Source of the DNA: Bacteroidales bacterium | GTDB taxonomy: Bacteria; Bacteroidota; Bacteroidia; Bacteroidales; Paludibacteraceae | Reading direction: 5' to 3' | DNA: 11,210 nt | NCBI GenBank assembly: GCA_900769035.1 | Contig: CAAGFD010000022.1 | Coordinates: forward strand, 1 to 11,210 | Shown: positions 1 to 8,807 of the stretch, piece after piece | Numbering within the stretch: position 1 is the stretch's first letter | Layout: each line of letters begins with the position of its first letter | Made by a program: the position numbers and the translations under genes | Notes under the pieces: generated by a model | Databases searched by the model: none | Told to the model about the DNA's origin: nothing | Seen by the model: the letters and a program-made list of their open reading frames with translations, nothing else

Positions 1-19
1 ACGTGTGCTCTTCCGATCT
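1..19. other. Illumina TruSeq read-2 adapter remnant (artefact)
   Basis: Bases 1-19 read ACGTGTGCTCTTCCGATCT, identical to the 3' end of the Illumina TruSeq read-2 adapter including the ligation T. Reading on the minus strand, UvrB coding sequence runs cleanly into the first two bases of the expected Asp codon of the conserved LLREGLD motif (positions 21-20) and then switches to the adapter. These bases are not part of the genome, and any residues translated from them are false. Confidence 0.96.
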
Positions 20-1545
20 TCAAGACCTTCACGCAGCAAGTTTACACCGATAAGAACATCAAAGAGTCCCTTTCGTAAATCGTCCAATATCTGCACACGC
101 TCCAGAGTATCTATATCGGAATGTATATAATTACATCTAACGCCGTTACGCTCGAAATATTGGTTTAATTCTTCTGCCATACGTTTTGTAAGAGTAGTAA
201 CGAGTACCCTTTCGTCCAACTCAGCACGGCGAGCAATTTCTTCCATAAGGTCGTCGATTTGATTGAGCGTAGGTCTCACTTCAATTTCCGGATCGAGCAA
301 TCCGGTAGGACGTATAACTTGGTCTACGATAACGCCTTCACTTTTTTGTAATTCAAAATCGGCAGGAGTAGCACTCACATAAATAGCGGTATGAACCAGA
401 CTTTCGAACTCTTCGAATTTCAAAGGACGGTTATCCATAGCCGATTTCATACGGAAGCCGTATTCAACGAGATTCTTCTTACGAGAGGCATCACCACCAT
501 ACATTGCACGAATTTGCGGAACGGTGACGTGACTCTCGTCTACTATCAACAAGAAATCCTTCGGGAAATAATCGAGCAGACAGTACGGCCGTGAACCGGG
601 AGGACGGTTATCGAAATAGCGGCTATAATTCTCCACTCCCGAACAATACCCCACTTCCTTTATCATCTCCAAATCGTAATTCACACGCTCTTCAAGTCGC
701 TTAGCCTCATAAGGTTTACCTATATCAATTAGTTGTTGAACCTCTTCACCGAGGTCGAGAGCAATTTGGTCGATAGCTGAATTTACACGCTCTTGAGTAG
801 TTACAAAAATATTGGCAGGGTAAATATTGAAATCTTCGAACTGCTGGATAGTGACGTTATTAATAGGGTCGAGAGTCTCTATAGAGTCTATTTCATCATC
901 CCAGAAAATAATACGAAGGATATATTCTGCGTAAGAGAGGTAAATATCGAGGGTATCGCCTTTTAGACGATAAGAGCCACGGTTCAAGTCGATATCATTA
1001 CGAGTATATTGAGCATTGACAAGTCGCCTCATAAGGTCTTGAATGCGGATAACCATACCAACTTTTACAGAGATACAGTTGTCTGTAAAATCAGCCGGAT
1101 TACCGATACCATAAAGGCAAGAAACCGACGAAACCACAATAACATCCCTTCTACCGGAGAGCAAAGCCGCCGTAGCAGAAAGGCGCAAGCGGTCGATTTC
1201 GGCATTGATAGCCAAGTCCTTCTCGATATAAGTATCGGTCAAAGGCAAGTAAGCCTCGGGTTGATAATAGTCGTAATACGAAACGAAATATTCTACTGCA
1301 TTATTCGGGAAAAAAGATTTGAACTCGGTATACAATTGAGCGGCAAGGGTCTTATTATGAGATAAAATAAGAGTAGGGCGATTAATATTTGCTATGACAT
1401 TAGCCATAGTAAAGGTTTTTCCGGAACCGGTGACGCCGAGTAGAGTCTGAAACGGAATACCGGCATTAATACCGTCCGTCAAACTACGTATTGCCTCAGG
1501 TTGATCACCGGTAGGCTGATAAGGCGAAACCAATTTAAAATTCAT
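20..1545 (-). CDS. uvrB: UvrABC system protein B, 3' end missing
   Basis: DNA damage-recognition helicase of nucleotide excision repair, which is loaded by UvrA and recruits UvrC in the cytoplasm. My translation is open from ATG at 1545 (MNFKLVSPYQPTGDQPEA) for 508 complete residues without a stop. Visible motifs are Walker A GVTGSGKT (about 37-44), the YYDYYQPEAY start of the DNA-clamping beta-hairpin (about 90-99), the DESH motif II (336-339), VSATPADFEL, GLLDPEIEVRP, and helicase-domain TLTKRMAEEL, HSDIDTLER (475-483) and NLLREGL at the cut. Family members are about 670-690 residues, so roughly the last quarter, including the UvrC-interacting UVR domain, is missing. The start lies one base after the birA stop (TAA-A-ATG), implying translational coupling. 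The truncation is an assembly end at an adapter, not a mutation. Identification is near certain. Confidence 0.97.
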
Positions 1546-1546
1546 T

Positions 1547-2320
1547 TTACTCAAAAATATATACCAATTCTTTAAATGCGTATTTATGTATCGAGCCATC
1601 GGCATGTTTTAACGACAGCAAACCGTATGCATCGACACCGAGAATAGAAGCCATAAACCGCTCACCCGTAGGCAATGCATATTTGTGCAATCCATCTCGA
1701 CGATAAAGGAGTGAGTAGTAACGATTATACAGCTCCTCCAAAGGGAGTTTTACATCAACAAAAACATCTTCGTAATACTTAATTATACGCTTAATTATAG
1801 CTTTACGAAGTTTTTCTATGTTGATATTCCTACCGGAAATAAGCGATAAACTGGTAGGATTAGGAGCGTTAAAAAATTCTTTTTGATTGACATTTATACC
1901 AATACCTACAATTGAGGTATCGATATTCATACCGATAACGGTATTTTCAATGAGCACTCCACACAATTTTTTATCACCGGCATAGATATCGTTGGGCCAT
2001 TTGATGACGACATTTTTATCCGGTACTATATTGTTTAATTCGTCAACGATAGCAATAGCAACTACCTGATTAATAAAAAATTGCATCTCCACCGGTACTT
2101 CATTGGGGCGTATAAGGAGCGACATCAACAGGTTTTTCCCCATCTCACTCTCCCAAGCGTTTGAGCTCTTACCCCCAATCATGGTTTGTCCTCTTCCGGC
2201 TGATTGGAAGTCGGTATAAATACAAGTATAATTCTTCATTTTACACGTCTCCAAGCGACGTTTTAATTCGTTGCTTGTAGAGTCGACTTCGGCACAATAT
2301 ATATAGTTACATTTACTCAT
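1547..2320 (-). CDS. birA: Biotin--[acetyl-CoA-carboxylase] ligase, monofunctional
   Basis: Activates biotin as biotinyl-AMP and transfers it to the lysine of biotin carrier proteins in the cytoplasm. The 257-residue form has the catalytic core only: STSNEL (14-19), GRGQ (42-45), WESEMGKNLLMSLL, KWPNDI (107-112), GVLIEN (121-126) and VGIGINVNQ (138-146), followed by a C-terminal SH3-like segment (GLLSLKHADGSIHKY). There is no N-terminal helix-turn-helix, so it should not act as the biotin repressor. The loop between GRG and the following Trp is 11 residues, against 5 in E. coli BirA (GRGRRGRKW), an unusual expansion. An in-frame TTG at 2326 abuts the dacB stop, but ATG at 2320 is preferred because the conserved core starts right after it. 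It lies 6 bases after dacB and 1 base before uvrB. Confidence 0.93.
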   Translation of the reverse strand: MSKCNYIYCAEVDSTSNELKRRLETCKMKNYTCIYTDFQSAGRGQTMIGGKSSNAWESEMGKNLLMSLLIRPNEVPVEMQFFINQVVAIAIVDELNNIVPDKNVVIKWPNDIYAGDKKLCGVLIENTVIGMNIDTSIVGIGINVNQKEFFNAPNPTSLSLISGRNINIEKLRKAIIKRIIKYYEDVFVDVKLPLEELYNRYYSLLYRRDGLHKYALPTGERFMASILGVDAYGLLSLKHADGSIHKYAFKELVYIFE

Positions 2321-2326
2321 TATCAA

Positions 2327-3847
2327 TTATTTAGCATCACGAACGAGCCATTCTTCAATAATCTTCACCACCTCTTTACTCGGCACTGCAAAGTTATTGA
2401 ACATAACGGCAAAAGCGTAATCATTACCATTTACAGAGATATATCCTGCATAAGCACGGGTACCGGATAACGAGCCACTTTTCACACCTGCTTTACCGCA
2501 CAATGGGGTGTTTTTCAAAAATTTAGCAACAGTACCCTCTTTACCTGCCAATGGCAAAGAAGCACGAAAAGGAGCGTAATTATCACTCTTATACATATAC
2601 ACAAGCATATCTACTATAGTAGTGGCAGGCAAAGCCCCTTGAGGGGATAAACCGCATCCGTCATAAAGCCTCATAGAACTGACATCCACCCCCTTTTGCA
2701 TCCAGAAACCGCGTATCGTATCTATCGACTGAGCAGATGTAGCATTATGGTTCACCGACAACAGAGCCAGATGACGGAAAATAGACTCGGCATATAAATT
2801 ATTGCTCTTAAAATTTGTAACGGCAATAATTTCTTTTAATGGAGCTGAATAAAATGTATTCAGAATAGTGTGATTGTCAAAAGAATATACATCCGTATAT
2901 GCAGTATCGTATGGAAAACAAATTTCGGAAACGTTATGATGAAGAAGCGAGCCGTTTACCTCGTTAGAATTAGGATTGGCAACCGGCTTACCGAGTGACA
3001 CCTTACCGGACGAACTGAGTATCACTTCACGAGGCACACCTATCACATCTACACCGGAGCGGGCAAGTGAAGAGTATAATTTATATGCGGCAACAAGGGG
3101 TGGATTAGACGTACTCACCTTAAGTGGAATATTTTTTCGATTAGGGATAAGCGAGCCGTAGAACAACCGCTGATTACTGTAAGGGGCGCAATAAGCGAGA
3201 AGGTTTTCCGGAGCACTACGATCTACCTTTACATCGTTGACATTATCCATCCCCGGTACATCGTTGATTATTCGAGAAATATAAACACCGTTTTTATCCG
3301 AATTGAATAATACGAGGGCTGTATTATCATAAATATTAATACCATAAGACCCGGCACCATAATTAAAGCCTAAATCTTCCCACACCCACTTATCCGGCAC
3401 CGGATTTCGACTATAACAAGAAGCATCGGCAATAACATCACCACAGATAACTTTTACACCTTTTTGAATAATAACATTTACGACAGAGTCGACAATAGCC
3501 TTTGAGCCACAAAGAGATGAGCCGAAAGTAGGGTCGCCTGAGCCACGGATAATAAGATTTCCGAAAAGCGTATCATTAGAGATATATCCATCCGTCTCCA
3601 AATAAGTAGGGAAACGATAATCAGCGCCGAGCAGTTCGAGAGCAGTGGCAGTAGTTATCAATTTAGTAACCGAAGCCGGGGTGGCAGCCATAGAAGAATT
3701 CACATCGGCAACGACCTCTCCGGATTTTAAATTCACCATCTTATAACTAACTACTGAAGAGCGTATAACGGCAGAATCGGCAGGAGTCAATGCCGACAAC
3801 AGCAGCGCATTAATGAATAATAAAAATATGATAGCTAAGCGTTTCAT
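2327..3847 (-). CDS. dacB: D-alanyl-D-alanine carboxypeptidase/endopeptidase (PBP4, peptidase S13)
   Basis: Periplasmic penicillin-binding protein that trims or opens peptidoglycan cross-links by cleaving D-Ala peptide bonds. The 506-residue product has a signal peptide (MKRLAIIFLLFINALLLSA, cleavage near residue 20-25). All three active-site motifs of the serine DD-peptidase fold are present: S59-V-T-K62, S348-N-N350 and K456-S-G458, plus the family segment YDGCGLSPQGALP (395-407). The large insertion between the first two motifs is typical of class C PBPs. A longer open frame starts at 3955, but its extra 36 residues lie over the preceding gene. ATG at 3847 is chosen because it gives a clean signal peptide and overlaps the upstream stop by one base (TAATG), a coupling arrangement. 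Complete, with no missing catalytic residue. Confidence 0.94.
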   Translation of the reverse strand: MKRLAIIFLLFINALLLSALTPADSAVIRSSVVSYKMVNLKSGEVVADVNSSMAATPASVTKLITTATALELLGADYRFPTYLETDGYISNDTLFGNLIIRGSGDPTFGSSLCGSKAIVDSVVNVIIQKGVKVICGDVIADASCYSRNPVPDKWVWEDLGFNYGAGSYGINIYDNTALVLFNSDKNGVYISRIINDVPGMDNVNDVKVDRSAPENLLAYCAPYSNQRLFYGSLIPNRKNIPLKVSTSNPPLVAAYKLYSSLARSGVDVIGVPREVILSSSGKVSLGKPVANPNSNEVNGSLLHHNVSEICFPYDTAYTDVYSFDNHTILNTFYSAPLKEIIAVTNFKSNNLYAESIFRHLALLSVNHNATSAQSIDTIRGFWMQKGVDVSSMRLYDGCGLSPQGALPATTIVDMLVYMYKSDNYAPFRASLPLAGKEGTVAKFLKNTPLCGKAGVKSGSLSGTRAYAGYISVNGNDYAFAVMFNNFAVPSKEVVKIIEEWLVRDAK

Positions 3848-4467
3848 TACAACCAAAGATAACAACAGAGAAAAATTATAGCCGGCACAAAGCCAACTAA
3901 CCAGCCACAGATAACTTGAGAAAGGGTATGGCTCTCTAATTGCATACGAGCCCATCCCAATACGGCGGCTATTGCCACACTACTTACTAAAAAAGGGAAT
4001 ACATAATAGCCGTAAAGCAAGCCTAATGACACATAAGCCACCAACAAAGCACCCGCTCCACATAAATGAATACTGATTTTCCAATAAAAATTTATTATAG
4101 AAATGAATATCAACGACACTGCGCTACATGTAACTATGAACAGCACACCACTCGTTAGAGGTGAATTATATTTAGAATATAGCAGAATAATTAAAACTAT
4201 GTACGACGTAATAGATATCAAATAAGGGATGATACGCTCTTTTTTATCCTTCATCTCGAAAGAGGATATTACTCTAAAAAGGCGACACACAATCATTCCC
4301 ATTATAGGTAAGATAGTGGTAAAGAGTAATATAATATATAGCACACTTGAGCTTACCAATATACAGTCGTAAACGATACCTATTCTGATAAACTCGAAAA
4401 AGAAGAAGCCCGTCATCAAGAAAACAGGATGAAAAATGGCGGAAAAAATTTTAGCTAATCGATTCAT
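3847..4467 (-). CDS. PAP2-like integral membrane protein, degenerate phosphatase motifs
   Basis: A 206-residue, strongly hydrophobic protein with about six membrane segments (roughly 10-33, 36-62, 82-98, 103-127, 135-171, 186-206). The arrangement resembles the PAP2 lipid-phosphatase family. An Arg follows a Lys cluster (KDKKERIIP, 73-81) where KxxxxxxRP is expected, SIH (132-134) stands where SGH is expected, and R174-x5-H180 matches the SRxxxxxHxxxD motif, with Gln184 in place of Asp. Both histidines and the third-motif Arg are kept, so lipid or undecaprenyl phosphate phosphatase activity is possible but not certain. It sits 12 bases after rpoN and overlaps dacB by one base, and the adjacent PBP4 fits an envelope role. 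The family call is an inference from spaced motifs. It could be a non-catalytic membrane protein. Confidence 0.68.
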   Translation of the reverse strand: MNRLAKIFSAIFHPVFLMTGFFFFEFIRIGIVYDCILVSSSVLYIILLFTTILPIMGMIVCRLFRVISSFEMKDKKERIIPYLISITSYIVLIILLYSKYNSPLTSGVLFIVTCSAVSLIFISIINFYWKISIHLCGAGALLVAYVSLGLLYGYYVFPFLVSSVAIAAVLGWARMQLESHTLSQVICGWLVGFVPAIIFLCCYLWL

Positions 4468-4479
4468 GTTATACTACAA

Positions 4480-5964
4480 TTACAAAATCATTCTTTCTTT
4501 TGCTGTTGGAATAGAAAGAATAGCTCGATATTTTGCCACGGTTCGGCGGGCAATATTATAACCTTTATTTTTTAAGATGTCTACAATTTCGTCGTCAGTA
4601 AGTGGATGTGTTTTATCCTCGTTGTCGATGATAGTTTTCAGCACATAGCGAATTTCGTTTTTCGATACTTCCACACCATCGGCATTCTCCATGCCATCTA
4701 CAAAAAAGTGCTTCAGAGGAATAACGCCCCAAGCAGTATCCACATACTTATTATTATTAACGCGAGAGATAATGCTCTCATCGAAACCGGTTTTTTCGGC
4801 AATATCCTTTAGGCGCATCGGTTTGAGTTTTGCATCATCGCCACCGGACACGAAATAGTCGTATTGATAGTCGACAATAGCATTCATAATAGTGATAAGG
4901 GTAGGATTTCGCTGTTGTAAAGCCACAATAAAGTTATTGGCTTTATCTACATATTTCTTAACATCATCGAGGTCGGAGCCTTTAAGGTAGTCGAGCATTT
5001 CCATATATTTGCCATCTACCCGAAGTTTTGGCAAAAAGTTACTATTCAGCAACACTTTCGGTTTACCATCTACATCAACAATTTGGAAATCGGGAGTAAT
5101 GGTACGAGCAATGGATTCAACGCCGACGGAATAATTGGCACCGGGCTTCGCATTCAATGATTTTATAATTTCCACTGCCTTCTCTATATCATTACGCGAG
5201 CAATTGAGATGATTAGAGAGAGTATTGAACTTATTTGTTTCAATTAGAGGTAAGTATTTATCAACAATTTGAAGAGCTAAATCCACAAATCGGTTGTCAG
5301 GAGCATTTTCTTTCATCACTTCCAACTGGATAGTAAGGCAATCTTGTAAAGAGTAGGAAGCCACACCAATAGGGTCGAGATGGCGTACGATATTTACAGC
5401 CTCATTCACCTCATTTTCACTAACGAGATAGCCCTCTGTAATGGCAATATCGTCGCGCATCTGCTCGGCGGTACGATTAAGGAAACCGTTTTCATCGATA
5501 TTATCCACCACATAGCGGCATAAATTGAGTTGTTTGGACGAGAGATTAGCGGTTCCGAGTTGATCGAGAAGGAAATCACGAAGTGAAGGTTGCGACGAGA
5601 TGTTACTCATATAGTCGTCTGTTTCATTATCGGCATTACGACGATAGCTACCAACTCCGTCGTAGTCGTAATCGAAATCGTTATCCTCTTCCGACAAGTT
5701 GAAATCGAGTTTTTCGCCCTCCGCATCAGTGTCCTTCCAATCGTCGTCCGACTCACTATTGTTTTCTTGAGGGAATTCCTCGTCGAAATGCTCCTCATCG
5801 GAGTTATTCAGGTCGAGGGCAGGATTTTCTTCCAACTCTTTATTAATCAACGACTCAAGTTCCGCAACGGGGGTCTCGATAAATTTAATTATCTGAATCT
5901 GTTGCGGAGTAATCTTAGTAGTCAGTTTTTGAGTTTGAGAAGTAACAATACCCGTCTTCGCCAT
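4480..5964 (-). CDS. rpoN: RNA polymerase sigma-54 factor
   Basis: Alternative sigma factor that directs RNA polymerase to -24/-12 promoters and needs an AAA+ enhancer-binding activator to open DNA. The 494-residue protein shows region I (QKLTTKITPQQIQIIKFIE, 12-30, then ELEENPALD, which binds activators), a very acidic region II linker (about 51-120, dominated by Asp and Glu), the core-binding domain (about 125-330), the helix-turn-helix (LKDIAEKTGFDESIISRV, 385-402, which reads the -12 element) and the C-terminal RpoN box ARRTVAKYR (472-480, reads -24). Length and order are normal for the family. ATG at 5964 lies 5 bases after the folE stop. No enhancer-binding protein gene is in the window, so its regulon cannot be read from here. 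Confidence 0.97.
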   Translation of the reverse strand: MAKTGIVTSQTQKLTTKITPQQIQIIKFIETPVAELESLINKELEENPALDLNNSDEEHFDEEFPQENNSESDDDWKDTDAEGEKLDFNLSEEDNDFDYDYDGVGSYRRNADNETDDYMSNISSQPSLRDFLLDQLGTANLSSKQLNLCRYVVDNIDENGFLNRTAEQMRDDIAITEGYLVSENEVNEAVNIVRHLDPIGVASYSLQDCLTIQLEVMKENAPDNRFVDLALQIVDKYLPLIETNKFNTLSNHLNCSRNDIEKAVEIIKSLNAKPGANYSVGVESIARTITPDFQIVDVDGKPKVLLNSNFLPKLRVDGKYMEMLDYLKGSDLDDVKKYVDKANNFIVALQQRNPTLITIMNAIVDYQYDYFVSGGDDAKLKPMRLKDIAEKTGFDESIISRVNNNKYVDTAWGVIPLKHFFVDGMENADGVEVSKNEIRYVLKTIIDNEDKTHPLTDDEIVDILKNKGYNIARRTVAKYRAILSIPTAKERMIL

Positions 5965-5969
5965 AATAA

Positions 5970-6563
5970 TTATTTATTAAGGAGATTCATAAATTCCTCT
6001 CTGGTAACGGCACTATTAAAAGCGCCTGTAAAATCGCTGGTAACGGTAACGGAGTTTTGTTTTTGCACGCCTCGCATCTGCATGCAAAGGTGTTGAGCTT
6101 CGATAACTACCATTACGCCGAGAGGGTCAAGAGTATTTTGAATGCAATCTTTAATTTGCAGAGTAAGTCGCTCTTGAAGTTGCAATCGGTGAGCGAATAC
6201 ATCAACGACGCGGGCTATTTTACTAAGGCCTGTAACGTAATGATTCGGGATATAAGCCACATGAACTTTGCCGAAGAAAGGCAACATATGGTGCTCACAC
6301 ATAGAGTAAAATTCTATATCTTTCACGATTACCATTTGATGATAATCTTCATGAAACATTGCAGAGCGTAGAATTTCATCAGGATTTTGCGTATATCCTT
6401 GGGTGGCGAACTGCATAACTTTAGCCACGCGTTTCGGGGTTTTAACAAGGCCCTCGCGAGTAACATCTTCACCAACTAATTTCAAAATTGCTTTATAATG
6501 TTCGGCAATTTGCTCGGTAACACTCTGCTGTTCTACCGATGGTTTAAATTCATCCATTGACAT
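5970..6563 (-). CDS. folE: GTP cyclohydrolase I (type IA)
   Basis: Converts GTP to 7,8-dihydroneopterin triphosphate plus formate, the first step toward folate and also the entry to queuosine-type deazapurines. The 197-residue protein carries the zinc-binding and catalytic residues of the FolE family: C89-E-H-H92 within [19 protein letters not shown], and H158-x-C160 within [11 protein letters not shown], where Cys89, His92 and Cys160 are the expected zinc ligands. [23 protein letters not shown] (112-134) and [12 protein letters not shown] (171-182) complete the signature. Because the cysteines are present, it is the zinc-dependent type IA enzyme, not FolE2. ATG at 6563 is used; a second ATG two codons later is equally possible. 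It lies 9 bases after the SPOR gene and 5 before rpoN. Confidence 0.97.
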   Translation of the reverse strand: MSMDEFKPSVEQQSVTEQIAEHYKAILKLVGEDVTREGLVKTPKRVAKVMQFATQGYTQNPDEILRSAMFHEDYHQMVIVKDIEFYSMCEHHMLPFFGKVHVAYIPNHYVTGLSKIARVVDVFAHRLQLQERLTLQIKDCIQNTLDPLGVMVVIEAQHLCMQMRGVQKQNSVTVTSDFTGAFNSAVTREEFMNLLNK

Positions 6564-6572
6564 GTTTTACTA

Positions 6573-7082
6573 TTATTGAATAACTACGACATCCGGAACG
6601 ATATATGTTTCGCTGGCATACATAGGGAACTCTTTAATAATCCACAATCTGAATTCTTGAGCGGCATCTTTAGTAAGGCAGTTACCCAATCTTACACGCC
6701 AGAACGGAGCGTTAAAAGTTACATATATCTCTATATTAGGATGTTTTTTTACTATCTCCGTTTTAATTTCAAAGGCCTTATTACGGGCTTTTTGTCCGTT
6801 ATTACTTGAGAATATTTGAACGCGGTAACCATTTACCATACCAACTACCTGCTGTTGAACAAGGGCATTAACCTCTTCATTTTGAGAGATAACGATACGG
6901 CCTTTTGATTCCATATCCGGTACGGCAAGTTCTTGGATAATATCGGCAACTTTACGCACTTGAGATATTGCAACGGAATCGCTACGATTCAAATTTTCTT
7001 CGATTTTGACGTTGTTATTTTCCGCGAATGCCATTGTGAAAACGGAAAGAGTAACAATCAAAGCAAAAAATATTCTTTTCAT
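6573..7082 (-). CDS. Secreted SPOR-domain protein
   Basis: A 169-residue exported protein with a signal peptide (MKRIFFALIVTLSVFTMAFA, cleavage after residue 20), a short charged linker (21-80) and a C-terminal SPOR domain (about 83-155). GYRVQIFSSNNGQKARNKAF opens the domain and WRVRLGNCLTKDAAQEF lies in its second half. SPOR domains bind glycan strands stripped of stem peptides, usually at division sites, so a periplasmic role in cell-wall or division work is expected. The residue before the signal cleavage site is Ala and no lipobox Cys is present, so it is probably soluble rather than a lipoprotein. Its ATG overlaps the stop of the upstream peptidase gene by four bases (ATGA), indicating coupled translation. 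The partner and exact job are unknown. Confidence 0.9.
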   Translation of the reverse strand: MKRIFFALIVTLSVFTMAFAENNNVKIEENLNRSDSVAISQVRKVADIIQELAVPDMESKGRIVISQNEEVNALVQQQVVGMVNGYRVQIFSSNNGQKARNKAFEIKTEIVKKHPNIEIYVTFNAPFWRVRLGNCLTKDAAQEFRLWIIKEFPMYASETYIVPDVVVIQ

Positions 7083-8806
7083 ATTGAATTAATTATAGAT
7101 TTCCAAACATTTAAAAAATTAGCACCCATTATTTTAGCCACATCATCTGTTGAAAAGCCCTTACGGAGCAATTCTATAGTGATATTTATAAGTTGTGCAG
7201 TATGGTTACACCCCGGCACACCGCCCCCGCCATCAAAGTCAGACCCGATACCGACAGCACTAATACCTGCCACATCTACAGTATGACAGATATGATTTAT
7301 TATTGTATCGAGGTCGGCATTACCATCATTGGCAAGGAACCAATTATACAAGCATATTTGCATTACGCCACCCATTTTAGCCAGAGCTTTTATCAAATCG
7401 TCCGGCATATTTCGAACGTGACTACATAATTCACGACACGAGGTATGAGTAGCTACAATCGGAGCATTACTATATTTCAGCACATCTCGGATAGTAGAAT
7501 CCGCAGCGTGCGACACATCGATAATCATACCGAGCTCATTCATCCTCTGTACCACTTTGACACCGAAATCAGAAAGACCACCATGGGTATTGTTTCCTTT
7601 TGCAGAATCGCACAAATCGTTATCACCATTGTGACAAAGAGTAATATATCTCACTCCGAGGTTATAGAAGTAATCAACATTATCTATATTGCCATTCAGG
7701 GCAAAGCCGTTTTCCAATCCGAAACAGACGGAAGGAATCTTATTACAGCCATCTACTTTGCAACATTGAGGAGCATCGAGCATGTCCGGCGAAGATATAA
7801 ACCTCACCATATTCGGATTCTTATCCACCTGATTTTTCAAATCGGTAAACGTCTTTACTGCAGTATCAAAAGCCTTTTGAGCTTCTTTTTTATAATCGGG
7901 CGCATTAAGGTCGTACTGAGGCAGATAAGCCACCATAAAGGTAAGCCCCACGCCTCCGATATTCATCTTTTTGAAATCGACCCGGACGGCTGACTCATCA
8001 TTCCACACACCAAGGTCGGTATTCGGCGTCCACACCATAGGTGTATCTGTATGAGAATCAACGACGATATTATTTTGATGTATTTGGCGAGCGGCAGAAT
8101 ACAATTTAGCCTCGGCGATGAGCCATTGATACAGAACAAGTTGCTTTTCATCAACCTTATATAGCTCTTCGGGATGCCACTGTACGGCAACCATTCTATG
8201 GAAAGGCATCTCAATAGCCTCTACCACACCGTCCGTAGCCACAGCGGAAATAATACAATTATCGGCTATCCGCCCTACTGCTTGATGATGGAAAGAATTC
8301 ACCATCAACGTATCTTGGCGTACAATATTATGTAGAAGACTATTCTTAGTTATCGACACTGAATGCGACTCAACATCTCGGGGAGATTGTTGAGAATGGT
8401 TTAGCAAATCACCATCCAATTGAGTATAAATATCTTGTATTACCGAACCACCAAAAGCAATATTGATAGCCTGCATACCACGGCAAATGCCGAGTACAGG
8501 CATAGACAAACGGTAAGCCCATTTTACTAACAATAAATCGAAAACGTCTCTTTCGGGAGAAGGAGTATTACTCTGTGGGATAATCTCTTCACCCCAATAT
8601 TTCGGGTCGAAATCCCCGCCACCGGTAATCAACACGCCATCCGCCATAGAGAGCATCTCTTCTATCAAAGACTCATTATCGGTAACGGGAATGATTAAAG
8701 GCATTGCACCGGCATCGATAATCGACTGCACGTAAGGCGGGTTGAGTTTATTATACCCATCATACCAGCCCGAAGAGATTGCTATTGTAATTTTACCGTT
8801 TATCAT
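7079..8806 (-). CDS. Fusion of C26 gamma-glutamyl amidohydrolase and M19 dipeptidase
   Basis: A single 575-residue open frame joins two enzymes. Residues 1-235 are a class I amidotransferase-like gamma-glutamyl hydrolase (peptidase C26, PuuD-like): ITGGGDFDP (60-68), nucleophile Cys108 in GICRGMQAIN, and the catalytic pair His211 and Glu213 in VQWHPEE. Residues about 244-572 are a membrane dipeptidase-type M19 hydrolase: H252-T-D254, bridging Glu365 in GLENG, His433 in DVSH, His454 in ATHT and Asp523 in GSDFDG, matching the binuclear zinc site of renal dipeptidase. Both active sites look intact. No signal peptide or membrane anchor is seen, so it should be cytoplasmic. I infer that it splits a gamma-glutamyl bond and then the released dipeptide, for example glutathione-like or muropeptide-derived peptides; the substrate is unproven. 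It lies 16 bases after the permease and overlaps the SPOR gene by four. Confidence 0.92.
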   Translation of the reverse strand: MINGKITIAISSGWYDGYNKLNPPYVQSIIDAGAMPLIIPVTDNESLIEEMLSMADGVLITGGGDFDPKYWGEEIIPQSNTPSPERDVFDLLLVKWAYRLSMPVLGICRGMQAINIAFGGSVIQDIYTQLDGDLLNHSQQSPRDVESHSVSITKNSLLHNIVRQDTLMVNSFHHQAVGRIADNCIISAVATDGVVEAIEMPFHRMVAVQWHPEELYKVDEKQLVLYQWLIAEAKLYSAARQIHQNNIVVDSHTDTPMVWTPNTDLGVWNDESAVRVDFKKMNIGGVGLTFMVAYLPQYDLNAPDYKKEAQKAFDTAVKTFTDLKNQVDKNPNMVRFISSPDMLDAPQCCKVDGCNKIPSVCFGLENGFALNGNIDNVDYFYNLGVRYITLCHNGDNDLCDSAKGNNTHGGLSDFGVKVVQRMNELGMIIDVSHAADSTIRDVLKYSNAPIVATHTSCRELCSHVRNMPDDLIKALAKMGGVMQICLYNWFLANDGNADLDTIINHICHTVDVAGISAVGIGSDFDGGGGVPGCNHTAQLINITIELLRKGFSTDDVAKIMGANFLNVWKSIINSI

Positions 8807-8807
8807 G

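Noticed and set aside
1009..1365. Plus-strand open frame of 118 codons
   Set aside because: It lies wholly opposite uvrB, whose motifs are intact on the minus strand.
2321..2326. TTG start for birA at 2326
   Set aside because: It would add only two residues directly at the dacB stop; ATG at 2320 is the standard start, although TTG cannot be fully excluded.
3848..3955. Longer start for dacB at 3955
   Set aside because: The 36 extra residues overlap the PAP2-like gene in another frame, and would bury the signal peptide that begins at ATG 3847.
5590..6096. Plus-strand open frame of 168 codons
   Set aside because: It lies opposite the well-supported rpoN and folE genes and its product has no recognisable domain; it is an antisense shadow.
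7445..7993. Plus-strand open frame of 182 codons
   Set aside because: It is antisense to the M19 domain, whose metal ligands are conserved on the other strand, and its translation resembles no family I know.
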